DNA of 64,000 nucleotides from contig JBGALV010000012.1 in the NCBI GenBank assembly GCA_044223515.1, positions 1 through 64,000 of the forward strand, given 5' to 3'. The translations under genes and the position numbers were made by a program. Position 1 is the stretch's first letter; every line of letters starts with the position of its first letter. The notes under the pieces are model-generated. The model was not told the DNA's origin and did no database searches. It saw only the letters and a list, made by a program, of their open reading frames with translations. The DNA comes from SHVZ01 sp044223515 (lineage in GTDB: Bacteria > Pseudomonadota > Alphaproteobacteria > SHVZ01). This document shows positions 41,189 through 50,215 of the stretch, piece after piece.

Positions 41189-42406
41189 ATGATCTTCGGC
41201 GCGCTTCTCGGCACGGCGGCGACGCAGGCCGCGAACCTGGCGACGGCGATGATCGTCGCGCGGGCGCTGCTGCCGGAAGGACGCGGCGATCTGCAGCTCG
41301 TCGTGCTGTGGCCGATGCTGGCCGCGCAGGTCGCGTCGCTGTCGCTCAACGAGGCGCTGCTGGTCATGACCGCCTCGGGCGACGGCGACAAGCGGCGGCT
41401 GTTCGGAGCGGGACTTTGGATCACGCTCGCGCTCGCCGCGATCGCCACCGCGGTCGCGGGATTCTGGCTGGTCCCAAGCGCGCTGGGACTTCGGCCCGAC
41501 GAGGTGAAGGAGGCGGGACGCCTCTGTCTCTGGCTCGTGCCGGCGACGATGCTCTCGACATTCTTTCTCGATGCGCTCCGCGGCCGGCTCGACCACCAGG
41601 GATGGATCGTGCTGCGCACCGTGCAGGCGCTGTCCTATCTCGCCGGCACCGTGATCGCCTGGCGTCTCGGCAGCGGCGTTTTCGGATTCGCGCTCGCCTT
41701 CGTCGTCTCGCATGTCTGCGCCATGGCGGCATCGGGCCTGCGCCTGGCGCGGCTCGGCGGACTCTCGGCGCAAGCGCCCGACAAGGAGACGGTCCAGCCG
41801 CTGGTGTCGCTCGGCCTCCGTCTCCACACCGGCTTCGTCATCCAGGTGCTCGGCGGACGCATCGACCAGATCGCGATCGCGATCCTGCTCGATCCCGCCT
41901 CGCTCGGCCTCTATGCCGCGGCGATGACGCTGGTCTTGGGATTGCTGCAGCTCGCGCAGTCGGTCTCGCAGGCGATGTTCCCGCGCGTGCTGGCGCTGCC
42001 CGAGCGGCCGGCGAAAGCGCGTCAGGTGCGGCATACGCTGGCGCTCGTCCTCGGCGGTGTCGCGATCGCCGCGATCGCCCTGTTCGCGGTGGCCGACGTC
42101 GTGATCCGGATCCTGTTCGGCGCCGCCTTCGCGCCGGCGGCCGATCTCGTGCGCGTGCTGCTGATCGGCATCGTGCCGCATGCGAGCCGCGAGGTGTTCA
42201 TGCTGGCGCTCAAGGTCGAGGGACGCCCGCTCGCGATCGGCCGCGCCGAGGCGATGAGCCTCGGCTTCTTTGCAGCGTTGCTGTTCCTGCTGGTGCCGCG
42301 CCATGGCGCCGCCGGCACCGCGGCCGCCTATGCCGCGACCCAGTGGCTGGTCGCCGGCGTCATGGCCTGGCAGTGCCGCGGCCTGCTCACGCTTCGCGGC
42401 GGCTGA
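41189..42406 (+). CDS. Polysaccharide flippase (Wzx/MOP-type)
   Basis: A 405-residue membrane protein with about 12 hydrophobic helices. It begins FGALLGTAATQAANLATAMIVARALLPEGRGDLQLVV, the start pattern of O-antigen/exopolysaccharide exporters of the MOP superfamily. The family moves lipid-linked sugar repeat units across the inner membrane. It sits between a methyltransferase and glycosyltransferases. Its 3' end overlaps the convergent CNNM/CBS gene by 20 bp. Confidence 0.85.
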   Translation: MIFGALLGTAATQAANLATAMIVARALLPEGRGDLQLVVLWPMLAAQVASLSLNEALLVMTASGDGDKRRLFGAGLWITLALAAIATAVAGFWLVPSALGLRPDEVKEAGRLCLWLVPATMLSTFFLDALRGRLDHQGWIVLRTVQALSYLAGTVIAWRLGSGVFGFALAFVVSHVCAMAASGLRLARLGGLSAQAPDKETVQPLVSLGLRLHTGFVIQVLGGRIDQIAIAILLDPASLGLYAAAMTLVLGLLQLAQSVSQAMFPRVLALPERPAKARQVRHTLALVLGGVAIAAIALFAVADVVIRILFGAAFAPAADLVRVLLIGIVPHASREVFMLALKVEGRPLAIGRAEAMSLGFFAALLFLLVPRHGAAGTAAAYAATQWLVAGVMAWQCRGLLTLRGG

Positions 42407-43685
42407 ACAGCACCTTGTCGACCCGCCGGCCACCGAGGTCGGTGTCCAGCACCTCGACCTTCCAGTGGTCGCTGACGTCGGCCGCGTCGCCTTCCTTCGG
42501 CATGCGCTGCAGCCGGTCGAGCACGAGGCCCGCCACGGTGTGGAAGCGCCCGCCGGTCTCGAGCTTGAGGCCGAGCGCGGCGTCGATCTCGTCGATCGTG
42601 GTAGTGCCGTCGACGAGATAGGACCCGTCGGCACGCGGCGTGATGCTGGGTGCCAGCTGCCCGCCTTCCTCGGCGAGGTCGCCCGCGATCGACTCGACGA
42701 TGTCGGTCAGCGTCAGCAGCCCTTCGAAGCCGCCGAACTCGTTGACGATGAAGGCGATGTGCACCGGGCTCTTCTTCATCGCCTTCAGCGCGTCGAGGAT
42801 CGAGCTGCCCTCGGGCAGGAACAGCGGCTGGCGCATGTCGCGGGTGATGTCGATCGGCTCGCCGGCGATCATGCGGTCGAGCAGGTCCTTCTTCTGGACG
42901 ATGCCGAGCGGTTCGTCGAGGTTGCCGGCACGCGCGACGACGACGCGCGAGTACGGAATCTGGCGAAGCTCGGCGGTCACCGACTTCGGATCGTCGGCGA
43001 CGTCGATCCAGGCGACCGCGCGCCTCGGCGTCATGATCCCGGCGACGGGCCGGTCGTCGAGACGCAGCAGGCGGGTCATCATGTCCTTGCCGGCCGGATC
43101 GATGACGCCGGCCTCGGCCCCCTCGGCGATCACGGTCGAGACTTCCTCGGCGGTCACGACCGACGCATCCACCTCGCGGACGCGCAGCAGCGTCAGGATG
43201 AGCGAGGTCGACGCGCTCAGGACCACGACGAAAGGCCGGCCGAGCGCCGCCATCTTCGAGAGCGGCCGGGCGATCCGCGCTGCGACCGTATCGGCATGGA
43301 CCAGCGCGATCCGCTTAGGCGCCAGTTCGCCGATCACCAGCGAGGCATAGGTGATGGCGACGACGGTTATGCCGAAGGCGACTTTGTCCCCGTAAGGCGC
43401 GATCAGAGGAAAGGTGTCGAGCCAGGCGCCGAGCTTGGTCGCCAGCGTGGCGCCCGAGAAGGCGCCGGCCAGGATGCCGATCAGCGTGATGCCGATCTGG
43501 ACGGCCGAGAGGAAACGGCTGGGATCGTCCTTGAGGAGGATCGCCGCCTCGGCTCCCTTGTCGCCGGCCTGGGCCATCGCCGACAGGCGCGGGCGGCGGG
43601 AGGAGACGATCGCCAGCTCCGACATCGCGAATACGCCGTTGAGAACGATCAGAAAGAAGACGACCGCGAGCTCGAATCCGATCAT
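42387..43685 (-). CDS. CNNM/CorC-type hemolysin-like membrane protein
   Basis: A 432-residue protein. The N-terminal CNNM (DUF21) membrane domain has about four helices (FELAVVFFLIVLNGVFAMSELAIVSSRR..). Two CBS domains are at about 215-335 (VAGIMTPRRAVAWID, PVHIAFIVNEFGGFEGLLT). A CorC/HlyC transporter-associated domain occupies the end. Such proteins are linked to Mg/Co efflux; the hemolysin label is historical. It is convergent with the flippase and divergent from the glycosyltransferase. Confidence 0.92.
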   Translation of the reverse strand: MIGFELAVVFFLIVLNGVFAMSELAIVSSRRPRLSAMAQAGDKGAEAAILLKDDPSRFLSAVQIGITLIGILAGAFSGATLATKLGAWLDTFPLIAPYGDKVAFGITVVAITYASLVIGELAPKRIALVHADTVAARIARPLSKMAALGRPFVVVLSASTSLILTLLRVREVDASVVTAEEVSTVIAEGAEAGVIDPAGKDMMTRLLRLDDRPVAGIMTPRRAVAWIDVADDPKSVTAELRQIPYSRVVVARAGNLDEPLGIVQKKDLLDRMIAGEPIDITRDMRQPLFLPEGSSILDALKAMKKSPVHIAFIVNEFGGFEGLLTLTDIVESIAGDLAEEGGQLAPSITPRADGSYLVDGTTTIDEIDAALGLKLETGGRFHTVAGLVLDRLQRMPKEGDAADVSDHWKVEVLDTDLGGRRVDKVLFSRREA

Positions 43686-43881
43686 GGGTCCTTATGTGCC
43701 GGCCGACCATGCGGCCCGGGACCCGGAAGACTAACAGGACGGGGAGGCCAATGGAGCCGCGTCCGGGCAATATCCGGAAAGAAAATCGCCCGGACGAGCC
43801 ATTTTAATAAACAAACAGACGAAATCGGCGGCCGGCAACCGGCCTCGACGGACCCCCGCCCGGTCCCTATCCTCCGGCCGG

Positions 43882-44883
43882 ATGGCCTCCCTGCCCCACC
43901 TCGACATCGTCATCGTCAACTGGAACTCCGGGCCGCAACTTCGCCGCTGCCTCGAATCGATCCTCCCGGTCGACCGGACCGGCTTCGAGCTTTCGCGGGT
44001 CGTCGTGGTCGACAACGGCTCGGTCGACGCCTCGCTCGACGGGGTCCAGGGTCTCGGCCTGCCGCTGAGCGTCATCGAGCTCGGGCTCAATGCCGGCTTC
44101 GCCGCCGCCTGCAACGCCGGCGCGGCCGGGTCGACCGCCGACTACGTCCTGTTCCTCAACCCGGACGCCGCGCTCTACCGGGACTCGCTGTCGCGGCCGC
44201 TCGTCTTCCTCGAGGCGCCCGAAAACGCCCAGATCGGCATCCTCGGCGTCCAGCTCGTCGACGACGACGGCGAGATCAGCCGGAGCTGCGCGAACTTCCT
44301 CAGGCCGCGCCACATCATCGCGCACACCACCGGCCTCAATCACCTGGCGCCCAAGGTCTTCCCCAATCACTTCATGGTCGAGTTCGACCATCGCACCAGC
44401 CGGGTCGTCGACCAAGTGATGGGCGCCTTCTTCCTGATGCGCCGGCGCGTGCTCGACGAGCTCGGCGGCTGGGACGAGCGCTTCTTCGTCTATCTGGAAG
44501 ACGTCGATCTCGCCTATCGCGCGCGGCTGCACGGATGGCTCTCGTACTTCTACGCCGAGGTCCGCGCCTTCCATCGCGGCGGCGGTGTCTCGCGCCAGGT
44601 CAAGGCGGCACGCCTCTTCTATTCGCTGCGCAGCCGCATCCTCTACGCCTTCAAGCACTTCCACCCGGCGGTCGCCGTGCTCGTGCTCTGCGGCACGCTG
44701 TTCCTGGAGCCGGTGACGCGCATCGTCTATGCCGCGCTCGGCAACTCGCCGACCACCGGCAGCGAGACGCTGAAGGCGTATTGGCTGCTGCTCAGAGACC
44801 TTCCCTTCGTCCTCTCGCTTGCCTGGACCTTGAGACACCATGCGGATACTTCTGCTCGCGCGCTACGGCCGGCTGGGCGCTAG
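43882..44883 (+). CDS. Family 2 glycosyltransferase (rhamnosyltransferase-like)
   Basis: A 333-residue GT-A enzyme. It begins LDIVIVNWNSGPQLRRCLESI, then VVDNGSVDAS and the metal-binding region FLNPDAALYRD. The acceptor motif region is LGGWDERFFVYLEDVDLAYRARLHGW, as in WbbL-type rhamnosyltransferases. Two hydrophobic segments near the C-terminus may anchor it at the membrane. It overlaps the next glycosyltransferase gene by 44 bp. Donor dTDP-rhamnose would be supplied by rfbCBDA at 52.6-56 kb (inference). Confidence 0.88.
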   Translation: MASLPHLDIVIVNWNSGPQLRRCLESILPVDRTGFELSRVVVVDNGSVDASLDGVQGLGLPLSVIELGLNAGFAAACNAGAAGSTADYVLFLNPDAALYRDSLSRPLVFLEAPENAQIGILGVQLVDDDGEISRSCANFLRPRHIIAHTTGLNHLAPKVFPNHFMVEFDHRTSRVVDQVMGAFFLMRRRVLDELGGWDERFFVYLEDVDLAYRARLHGWLSYFYAEVRAFHRGGGVSRQVKAARLFYSLRSRILYAFKHFHPAVAVLVLCGTLFLEPVTRIVYAALGNSPTTGSETLKAYWLLLRDLPFVLSLAWTLRHHADTSARALRPAGR

Positions 44884-45922
44884 CAGCCGCGTCCGGTTCG
44901 AGCAGTTCCTGCCGCATCTGCAGGCGGCGGGGCACGAGGTCGTGTCGGCGCCGCTGTTCGACGACGACTACCTGACCTCGCTCTACGACGAGGGCAAGCG
45001 CAAGACCACGGCGGTGCTGGCGGCCTATGCCAACCGTCTCGGCGTGATCCGCACGCGCGGCCACTACGACCTCGTGTGGATGGAGAAGGAGGCGCTGCCC
45101 TGGATGCCCGCCTCCTTCGAGGCGTGGCTTCTCCGCGGCGGCCCGCCGATGATCGTCGACTACGACGACGCGGTGTTCCATCGCTACGACCAGCATCCGA
45201 GCCCGCTGGTGCGCGGATTGCTGCACAACAAGATCGACCGCGTGATGGAGGCGGCCGCGGTCGTGGTCGCCGGCAACGACTATCTCGCCGACCGCGCGCG
45301 CGAGGCCGGCGCCAAGCGCGTGATGGTGCTGCCGACCGTGGTAGATCTCGACCGCTACCGCGCGCCGCCGCCGGCCAACGAGGGACCGCCGGTGATCGGC
45401 TGGATCGGCACGCCGCTGACCGGCGCCTATCTCGAGAACGTGCGCGATTCCCTCGCGCGCTTCGCCGAGACGGGTGCTGCGAAGGTGACGCTGATCGGCG
45501 CCGGCAACGACGTGCTGCCGGGCGTTCCGGTCGAGCGCGTCGAATGGCGCGAGGCCTCGGAAGCGACCGACATCGCCAAGCTCGACATCGGCATCATGCC
45601 GATCCCCGACGAGCCGTTCGAGCGCGGCAAGTGCGGCTACAAGCTGATCCAGTACATGGCGCAGGCGCGCCCGTTCGTGGCGTCCCCGGTCGGCGTCAAC
45701 GTGAAGCTGGTCAAGGAGACCCATGCCGGCTTCCTCGCGACGAGCCCGCAGGAGTGGTGGGACGCGCTGCTCAAGCTCGTCTCCGACGGCCTGCTTCGGC
45801 GCAAGATGGGCATGGACGGGCGGCGCGAGGTCGAGCGCAGGTACTGCGTTCAGGTGATCGCCCCCCAGCTGATCACGCTGTTCCGCGAGGTCGCGGGTCA
45901 GGCCGAGAAGGCGCGCCGATAG
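44840..45922 (+). CDS. Glycosyltransferase, GT-B fold (group 1/4)
   Basis: A 360-residue GT-B glycosyltransferase. The N-terminal domain is ILLLARYGRLGASSRVRFEQFLPHL, followed by the C-terminal nucleotide-sugar domain IGWIGTPLTGAYLENV, VTLIGAGND, and PDEPFERGKCGYKLIQYMAQARPFVASPVGVN. The PFERGK segment gives the acidic/glycine loop that contacts the donor. It overlaps the GT2 gene by 44 bp and the convergent GT by 25 bp. The sugar donor is unknown. Confidence 0.86.
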   Translation: MRILLLARYGRLGASSRVRFEQFLPHLQAAGHEVVSAPLFDDDYLTSLYDEGKRKTTAVLAAYANRLGVIRTRGHYDLVWMEKEALPWMPASFEAWLLRGGPPMIVDYDDAVFHRYDQHPSPLVRGLLHNKIDRVMEAAAVVVAGNDYLADRAREAGAKRVMVLPTVVDLDRYRAPPPANEGPPVIGWIGTPLTGAYLENVRDSLARFAETGAAKVTLIGAGNDVLPGVPVERVEWREASEATDIAKLDIGIMPIPDEPFERGKCGYKLIQYMAQARPFVASPVGVNVKLVKETHAGFLATSPQEWWDALLKLVSDGLLRRKMGMDGRREVERRYCVQVIAPQLITLFREVAGQAEKARR

Positions 45923-47034
45923 ACGTCCAGCGTCGCGGCCGCGACCGCGACGTCGGTGTGATGCGTCTCGACATTGGCGCGTGCCGCACGCCCGAGCCGC
46001 GCGCGGAGAGCCGGATCCTCGGCGAGCTTGCGCAGCGCCTCGGCGAGCGCCGCCGGCGACTTCGGCGGCACCACGAATCCGTCGACGCCGTCGGACACCA
46101 GCTCGCGGCAGCCCGGCACGTCGGTCGTCACCAGCGGACGGCCGCAGGCGCCGGCTTCGAGCAGGCTCTTCGGGATGCCTTCGCCACCGCGCGAGGGCTG
46201 CACCGCGATATGCGCCTCGGCCCACACCTTCGGGATGTCGTTGCGCTGACCCCACCATTCGACGGCGCCTTCGGCGACCCAGGACTCGATCTGCGCCTGG
46301 CCGATCGCGGTCGGATTGTAGGGATCGAGCGCGCCCACCAGCGCCACGCGGATCGGCGTTCCCTCGCGCTTGAGATGGCGCGCGGCCTCGACGAGATCGG
46401 GCACGCCCTTCAAGCCGACCAGGCGCGAGACCATCGCCGCGACCGGCACGCCGTCCGCTTCCGGCCGCGGCGAGAATTTGGAGATGTCGACGCCCGATCC
46501 GCGGATCAGCACCGTGCGCTCGGGCACGCCGATGCCGGCATCGCGGATCGTGTTCAGATCGTCTGAATTCTGCACCAGCGTCCAGCGGCCCGGCGCCTTC
46601 ATGAGGCGTCGCAGCATCGCCGTCACCGGCCCGCGCACCAATCGCGCGATCCCGCCGCCCTCGCCGGTATAGAGGATGCCGAGCCCGGTCAGCGCGTTGA
46701 CGACCAGAGGCAGGCGGACGACGCGTGCCGCGATCGATCCCAGCAGCACCGCCTTCAGCGACAGGTGATGGACGATGTCCGGCGCCTCGTCGCGATAGAT
46801 CCGCACGAGCTCGGCGATAGTGCGGAGATCGGCGACGGGGTTGCGCAGCCCGCGCTTGAGCGCGATCGGCACGACGCGGAAGCCTTCCTTCTCGATCGTC
46901 TCGCGATGCGTCGAGACCGGCGTCGCGACGACGACGCGATACCCGGCCTCGCGCGCCATCCGCGCCAAGGTCATGCGGTGGGAGACAAAGAAATAGTCCT
47001 CGGCGACGGTGAAGAGGAGCGTTTTGTCCGTCAC
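45898..47034 (-). CDS. Glycosyltransferase family 4 (PglA/WbaW-like)
   Basis: A 378-residue GT-B enzyme from the GTG at 47034. The N-terminus (LLFTVAEDYFFVSHRMTLARMAREAGYRVVVATPV) and PDIVHHLSLKAVLLGSIAAR match GT4 transferases of capsule and O-antigen loci. The C-terminal donor domain has VSRLVGLKGVPDLVEAARHL, VQPSRGGEGIPKSLLEAGACGRPLVTTDVPGCRE with the EX7E-type glutamates. An R1 inverted pair lies just upstream. It shares its strand with asnB. Confidence 0.9.
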   Translation of the reverse strand: MTDKTLLFTVAEDYFFVSHRMTLARMAREAGYRVVVATPVSTHRETIEKEGFRVVPIALKRGLRNPVADLRTIAELVRIYRDEAPDIVHHLSLKAVLLGSIAARVVRLPLVVNALTGLGILYTGEGGGIARLVRGPVTAMLRRLMKAPGRWTLVQNSDDLNTIRDAGIGVPERTVLIRGSGVDISKFSPRPEADGVPVAAMVSRLVGLKGVPDLVEAARHLKREGTPIRVALVGALDPYNPTAIGQAQIESWVAEGAVEWWGQRNDIPKVWAEAHIAVQPSRGGEGIPKSLLEAGACGRPLVTTDVPGCRELVSDGVDGFVVPPKSPAALAEALRKLAEDPALRARLGRAARANVETHHTDVAVAAATLDVYRRAFSA

Positions 47035-47052
47035 GCGACGCTGCCTCGTACT

Positions 47053-47192
47053 CCCTCCCTCGGCGAAGCCGGGGGAGGGACGGGGTGGGGGCATGGCCGT
47101 GAAGGTGCAATGTACTCGATAGAGCTCGCCTGCCTCGAACAGCGGAGTAGCGCCCCCACCCTGCCCTCCCCCGCGTAAGACGCGAGGGAGGG
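47053..47192. repeat. Gene-less inverted R1 pair, tails inward
   Basis: The left copy (47053-47091) is CCCTCCCTCGG, GCCGGGGGAGGG and GGGGTGGGGGC. The right copy (47152-47192) is GCCCCCACCCTG, CCCTCCCCCGCG and CGCGAGGGAGGG. About 60 bases separate them. Orientation equals that of the DUF559 element, with the gene missing. The remaining bases to 47299 are spacer without a gene. Confidence 0.7.
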
Positions 47193-47299
47193 TTCCGAAG
47201 ATTCGTTCCAGCTCCCCGCGCGGCGAAAGGCGGCAGTTTGATCGCGCAGCGATCCAACGAGAGCCTTTCGCCCCCAAGCGCGGGGTCCGTGGCCTTCTT

Positions 47300-49192
47300 T
47301 CATCCCCATCGCTTGACCCAAGCCTGGAACATGAGAACGCACCACAGCCGGTGCTGATGGTTGCGCGTGCCGGCGAGATGCTCGTCCCACGCCGCACGGA
47401 TGGGATCGGGCGACAGCGCCGCATGCAGAGCTGTCGGCGCCAGCAGCGACTCCGCCCAGTCACGCAGAGGGCCGCGCAGCCAGTCCGCGAGCGGCAGCGC
47501 AAAGCCGGTCTTGGGCCGCTCGACGAGATTACGCGGCACGTAGCGGTCGAGCACGCGGCGCAGCGCCCATTTTCCGGTCGATCCACGCACACGCATCGAG
47601 CGCGGCAGCGACCACGCGAACTCGATCACGCGGTGGTCGAGCAGCGGCGCGCGCGCTTCGAGACCGACCGCCATGCTGGCGCGGTCGACCTTGGCGAGGA
47701 TATCGTCGGGGAGGTAGTCGAGGCTGTCGCGGAGCTGCATGCGCTCGACCGGATCGGCGAGCGCGGCGCCGGGCACCGGCGGCGGCGGATAGGCCGACAC
47801 CATCGGCGGCGGATCCCACTGGGTCAGCAGCTGCTCGTGCATCTGCTCGGCACTCTCGGCGCCGAGCACTGATGTCAGCTTCTGCACCTTGTCACTCAGC
47901 TCGCGCGGGCGCACCGACTCCGGCAGGAACGACGCGGCCTCGTCCCAGAAGCGGCCGGGCACCGAGGCCGCGAGTCCGGCGGCGAAGCCGCGCAGGCCTT
48001 TCGGAATGTCGAGCACGGGGGCGAGCTGCGCCATCGCGACATGGCGATTGTATCCGGCGAACACCTCGTCGCCGCCGTCGCCCGAGAGCACGACGATGAC
48101 ATGCTCGCGGGCGAGTTTGCTCACCATGTGCGTCGGGATCTGGGAGGAATCCGCGAAGGGCTCGTCGTAGATCTCGGCCATCGCCGGCACGAGATCGAGC
48201 GCATCCTTGGACGAGGCGGTCAGCGTCACATGGTCGGTGCCGAGATGGCGCGCGACGGCTTCCGCATGCTGAGACTCGTCGTGGCTCGCCTCGCCGAAGC
48301 CGATGGTGAAGCTCTTCGCCTTGGCGGTCGAGGTCGCCTGCATCAGCGCCGCGACCGCCGAGGAGTCGATGCCGCCGGAGAGCAGCACGCCGAGCGGGCG
48401 GTCGGCGATCGAGCAGCGCTTGACCGCGTCTCTGAGCAGCGCGTCGAGACGCTCGATCGCCTCGTCCTCGCCGATATGGGCGCGCGGGCGCGCGGCGATC
48501 TCGGCGAGGCTCCAATAGGGCTCGATCACCGGTTCCGCATCCGGCGCCAGCGTCATCATGTGCGCGGGTGGCAGCTTCCTCACGCCGGCATGGATCGTCA
48601 GCGGCGCCGGCACATAGGCGCGGCGGAAGAAATGCGAGAGTGCGACGGGATCGATCGCGGTCGGGCAATCGGGATGCGCGCGCAGTCCCTTCAGCTCCGA
48701 GCCGAAGAGCAGCAGGCCGTTGTTCCACGCATAATAGAGTGGCTTCTCGCCCATGCGGTCGCGCGCGAGCATGAGCGTCCTGGTCTCGCGGTCCCAGAGC
48801 GCGATCGCGAACATGCCGACGAGCTTCTGCAGCGCCGCCTTCGCGCCCCACTGCCCGACAGCGGCGAGCATGACCTCGGTGTCGGACTGGCTCTGGAAGC
48901 GATGGCCGAGCGCCGAGAGCTCCGCCTTCAGCTCACGGTAGTTGTAGACCTCACCGTTGAAGATTGCGACGAAGCGCCCGTTCGCCGAGACCATCGGCTG
49001 GTGCCCGCCCGGCGAGAGGTCGATGATCGCGAGCCTGCGGAACCCGAGCGCGACACCGGACGGCCCATCGACCCAGTCGCCGTCGTCGTCTGGCCCGCGA
49101 TGGCGGATCGCGTCCATCATCGCGCGCACGGTGCCGCTCAACGCGTCCTGCGACGCGCCCCGCCGATCGAGAATGCCGACCACCCCGCACAT
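47300..49192 (-). CDS. asnB: Asparagine synthase (glutamine-hydrolysing)
   Basis: A 630-residue enzyme. Cys2 after the initiator Met (MCGVVGILDRRG) is the glutaminase nucleophile of the N-terminal Ntn domain, which includes RHRGPDDDG, NGEVYNYRELK and DTEVML. The synthetase domain has the PP-loop LLSGGIDSSAVAALM and SGDGGDEVFAGYNRH. Besides making Asn, AsnB paralogues inside polysaccharide clusters can amidate sugars or acidic residues; context allows either. Residue composition and length are normal. Confidence 0.93.
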   Translation of the reverse strand: MCGVVGILDRRGASQDALSGTVRAMMDAIRHRGPDDDGDWVDGPSGVALGFRRLAIIDLSPGGHQPMVSANGRFVAIFNGEVYNYRELKAELSALGHRFQSQSDTEVMLAAVGQWGAKAALQKLVGMFAIALWDRETRTLMLARDRMGEKPLYYAWNNGLLLFGSELKGLRAHPDCPTAIDPVALSHFFRRAYVPAPLTIHAGVRKLPPAHMMTLAPDAEPVIEPYWSLAEIAARPRAHIGEDEAIERLDALLRDAVKRCSIADRPLGVLLSGGIDSSAVAALMQATSTAKAKSFTIGFGEASHDESQHAEAVARHLGTDHVTLTASSKDALDLVPAMAEIYDEPFADSSQIPTHMVSKLAREHVIVVLSGDGGDEVFAGYNRHVAMAQLAPVLDIPKGLRGFAAGLAASVPGRFWDEAASFLPESVRPRELSDKVQKLTSVLGAESAEQMHEQLLTQWDPPPMVSAYPPPPVPGAALADPVERMQLRDSLDYLPDDILAKVDRASMAVGLEARAPLLDHRVIEFAWSLPRSMRVRGSTGKWALRRVLDRYVPRNLVERPKTGFALPLADWLRGPLRDWAESLLAPTALHAALSPDPIRAAWDEHLAGTRNHQHRLWCVLMFQAWVKRWG

Positions 49193-49211
49193 GCGGCCGG
49201 ACCTTAAGGGT

Positions 49212-49745
49212 TCAAGGCCGTGTCGGCGAGACCCGATAGGAGAGCACCGGCCCGTTCCACGCCGGCGAGTTCAGGTCGTGCTCCACGAGATCGCGCACGC
49301 GCGGATGCGCCGAGATCGCCTTCCGCCAGAAAGCGAGCGCGCTCACGTTCTTGCGGGCGACCGCGGTCTCCCACTCTCCCGGATACCGATCGAAGATCGC
49401 GTTCACCGCCGCCGAGCCGATTCCGCCACGCCGGTATTTCCTGAGCACGAAGAACTCGGCCATGTTGCGCTCGACCTGCGCCTTAGCGTGGCCGTGGCGG
49501 TTCAGCAGGGCGAATCCGGCGATCGCGCCTCCGACGCGGAGCAGCAGCGGCACGCGGCCTTCCTCCTGCCAGTAGGCGTCGAGATGGGGATACGCCGGGA
49601 AGCGCCCCTCCTCGTCGACGTCGCCGCGCGGCAGCCCGGCCCAGAACTCCGAGAAGTCGTGGGTGTAGAGCTGGAGCAGGTTGTCGAAGACGGGGCGCTG
49701 GGCGAGGCGCGCGACCTCGAGGGTGACCGGATTGGAGCCAAGCAT
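49212..49745 (-). CDS. GNAT-family acetyltransferase
   Basis: A 177-residue protein from the ATG at 49745. It has VTLEVARLAQRPVFDNLLQLYTHDFSEF at the N-terminus. The acetyl-CoA segment is MAEFFVLRKYRRGGIGSAAVNAIFDRYPGEWETAVARKNVSALAFWRKAI, with the RRGGIG pyrophosphate loop. The fold resembles small GNATs often annotated as predicted acetyltransferases. A longer start at 49775 is possible. The substrate is unknown. Confidence 0.85.
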   Translation of the reverse strand: MLGSNPVTLEVARLAQRPVFDNLLQLYTHDFSEFWAGLPRGDVDEEGRFPAYPHLDAYWQEEGRVPLLLRVGGAIAGFALLNRHGHAKAQVERNMAEFFVLRKYRRGGIGSAAVNAIFDRYPGEWETAVARKNVSALAFWRKAISAHPRVRDLVEHDLNSPAWNGPVLSYRVSPTRP

Positions 49746-49800
49746 GGGCCGCGGACCTTGGCGGTCGCGCGTCACGCGGTCAACGAGGACGACGGGAGGC

Positions 49801-50031
49801 CTAGCCGGTGGCGCCGCTGGCGCCGATGCCGAGCGAAGGCTCGGCGAGCCTGGCGGCGAACCAGCTTTCGGTGCGGTCGAGCTCGGTCACCGCGTCGGCC
49901 AGCATCTCGTAGGAGATGGCGAGCCGGAGATAGCCGTCGCGAAGCTCGGGATCGCCGGTCAGCGTCGCCTGGTGGCGATTGGCTGCCGCCTTTTCGCGGC
50001 ATCGCTCGGCATCGTGCGTGGTGACCGGCAT
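49801..50031 (-). CDS. Small helical protein of unknown function
   Basis: A 76-residue protein: DAERCREKAAANRHQATLTGDPELRDGYLRLAISYEMLADAVTELDR, then a flexible tail. The pattern of a short Arg/Ala helix, a turn, then Y-L-LAxxYExLA resembles the 68-residue protein at 26993-27199. Divergent from the PadR gene; no family name is recalled. Confidence 0.55.
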   Translation of the reverse strand: MPVTTHDAERCREKAAANRHQATLTGDPELRDGYLRLAISYEMLADAVTELDRTESWFAARLAEPSLGIGASGATG

Positions 50032-50127
50032 TGGGCGAAAAACCCCGCATACGGCGGACAGTTCCGCCTTCTTTGAAGGAAATTATCGGCACACCCGATC
50101 ACCGCATTGAGCTGTGTCAAAAGCGCA

Positions 50128-50160
50128 TTTCGATATATCTTGAAATACGATATATCGAAA
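50128..50160. promoter_or_regulatory. 12-bp perfect inverted repeat, likely PadR operator
   Basis: TTTCGATATATC (50128-50139) and GATATATCGAAA (50149-50160) are perfect inverted arms with a 9-base spacer in an AT-rich stretch. TATATC-type palindromes are known operators of YqjI-like PadR proteins. It is 55 bp upstream of the PadR ATG, so autoregulation is likely. Confidence 0.7.
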
Positions 50161-50215
50161 CCTATCTTAGACATGTCGGACCCATGTTGGATCCGACCAA
50201 CTGATTGGAAAGACT

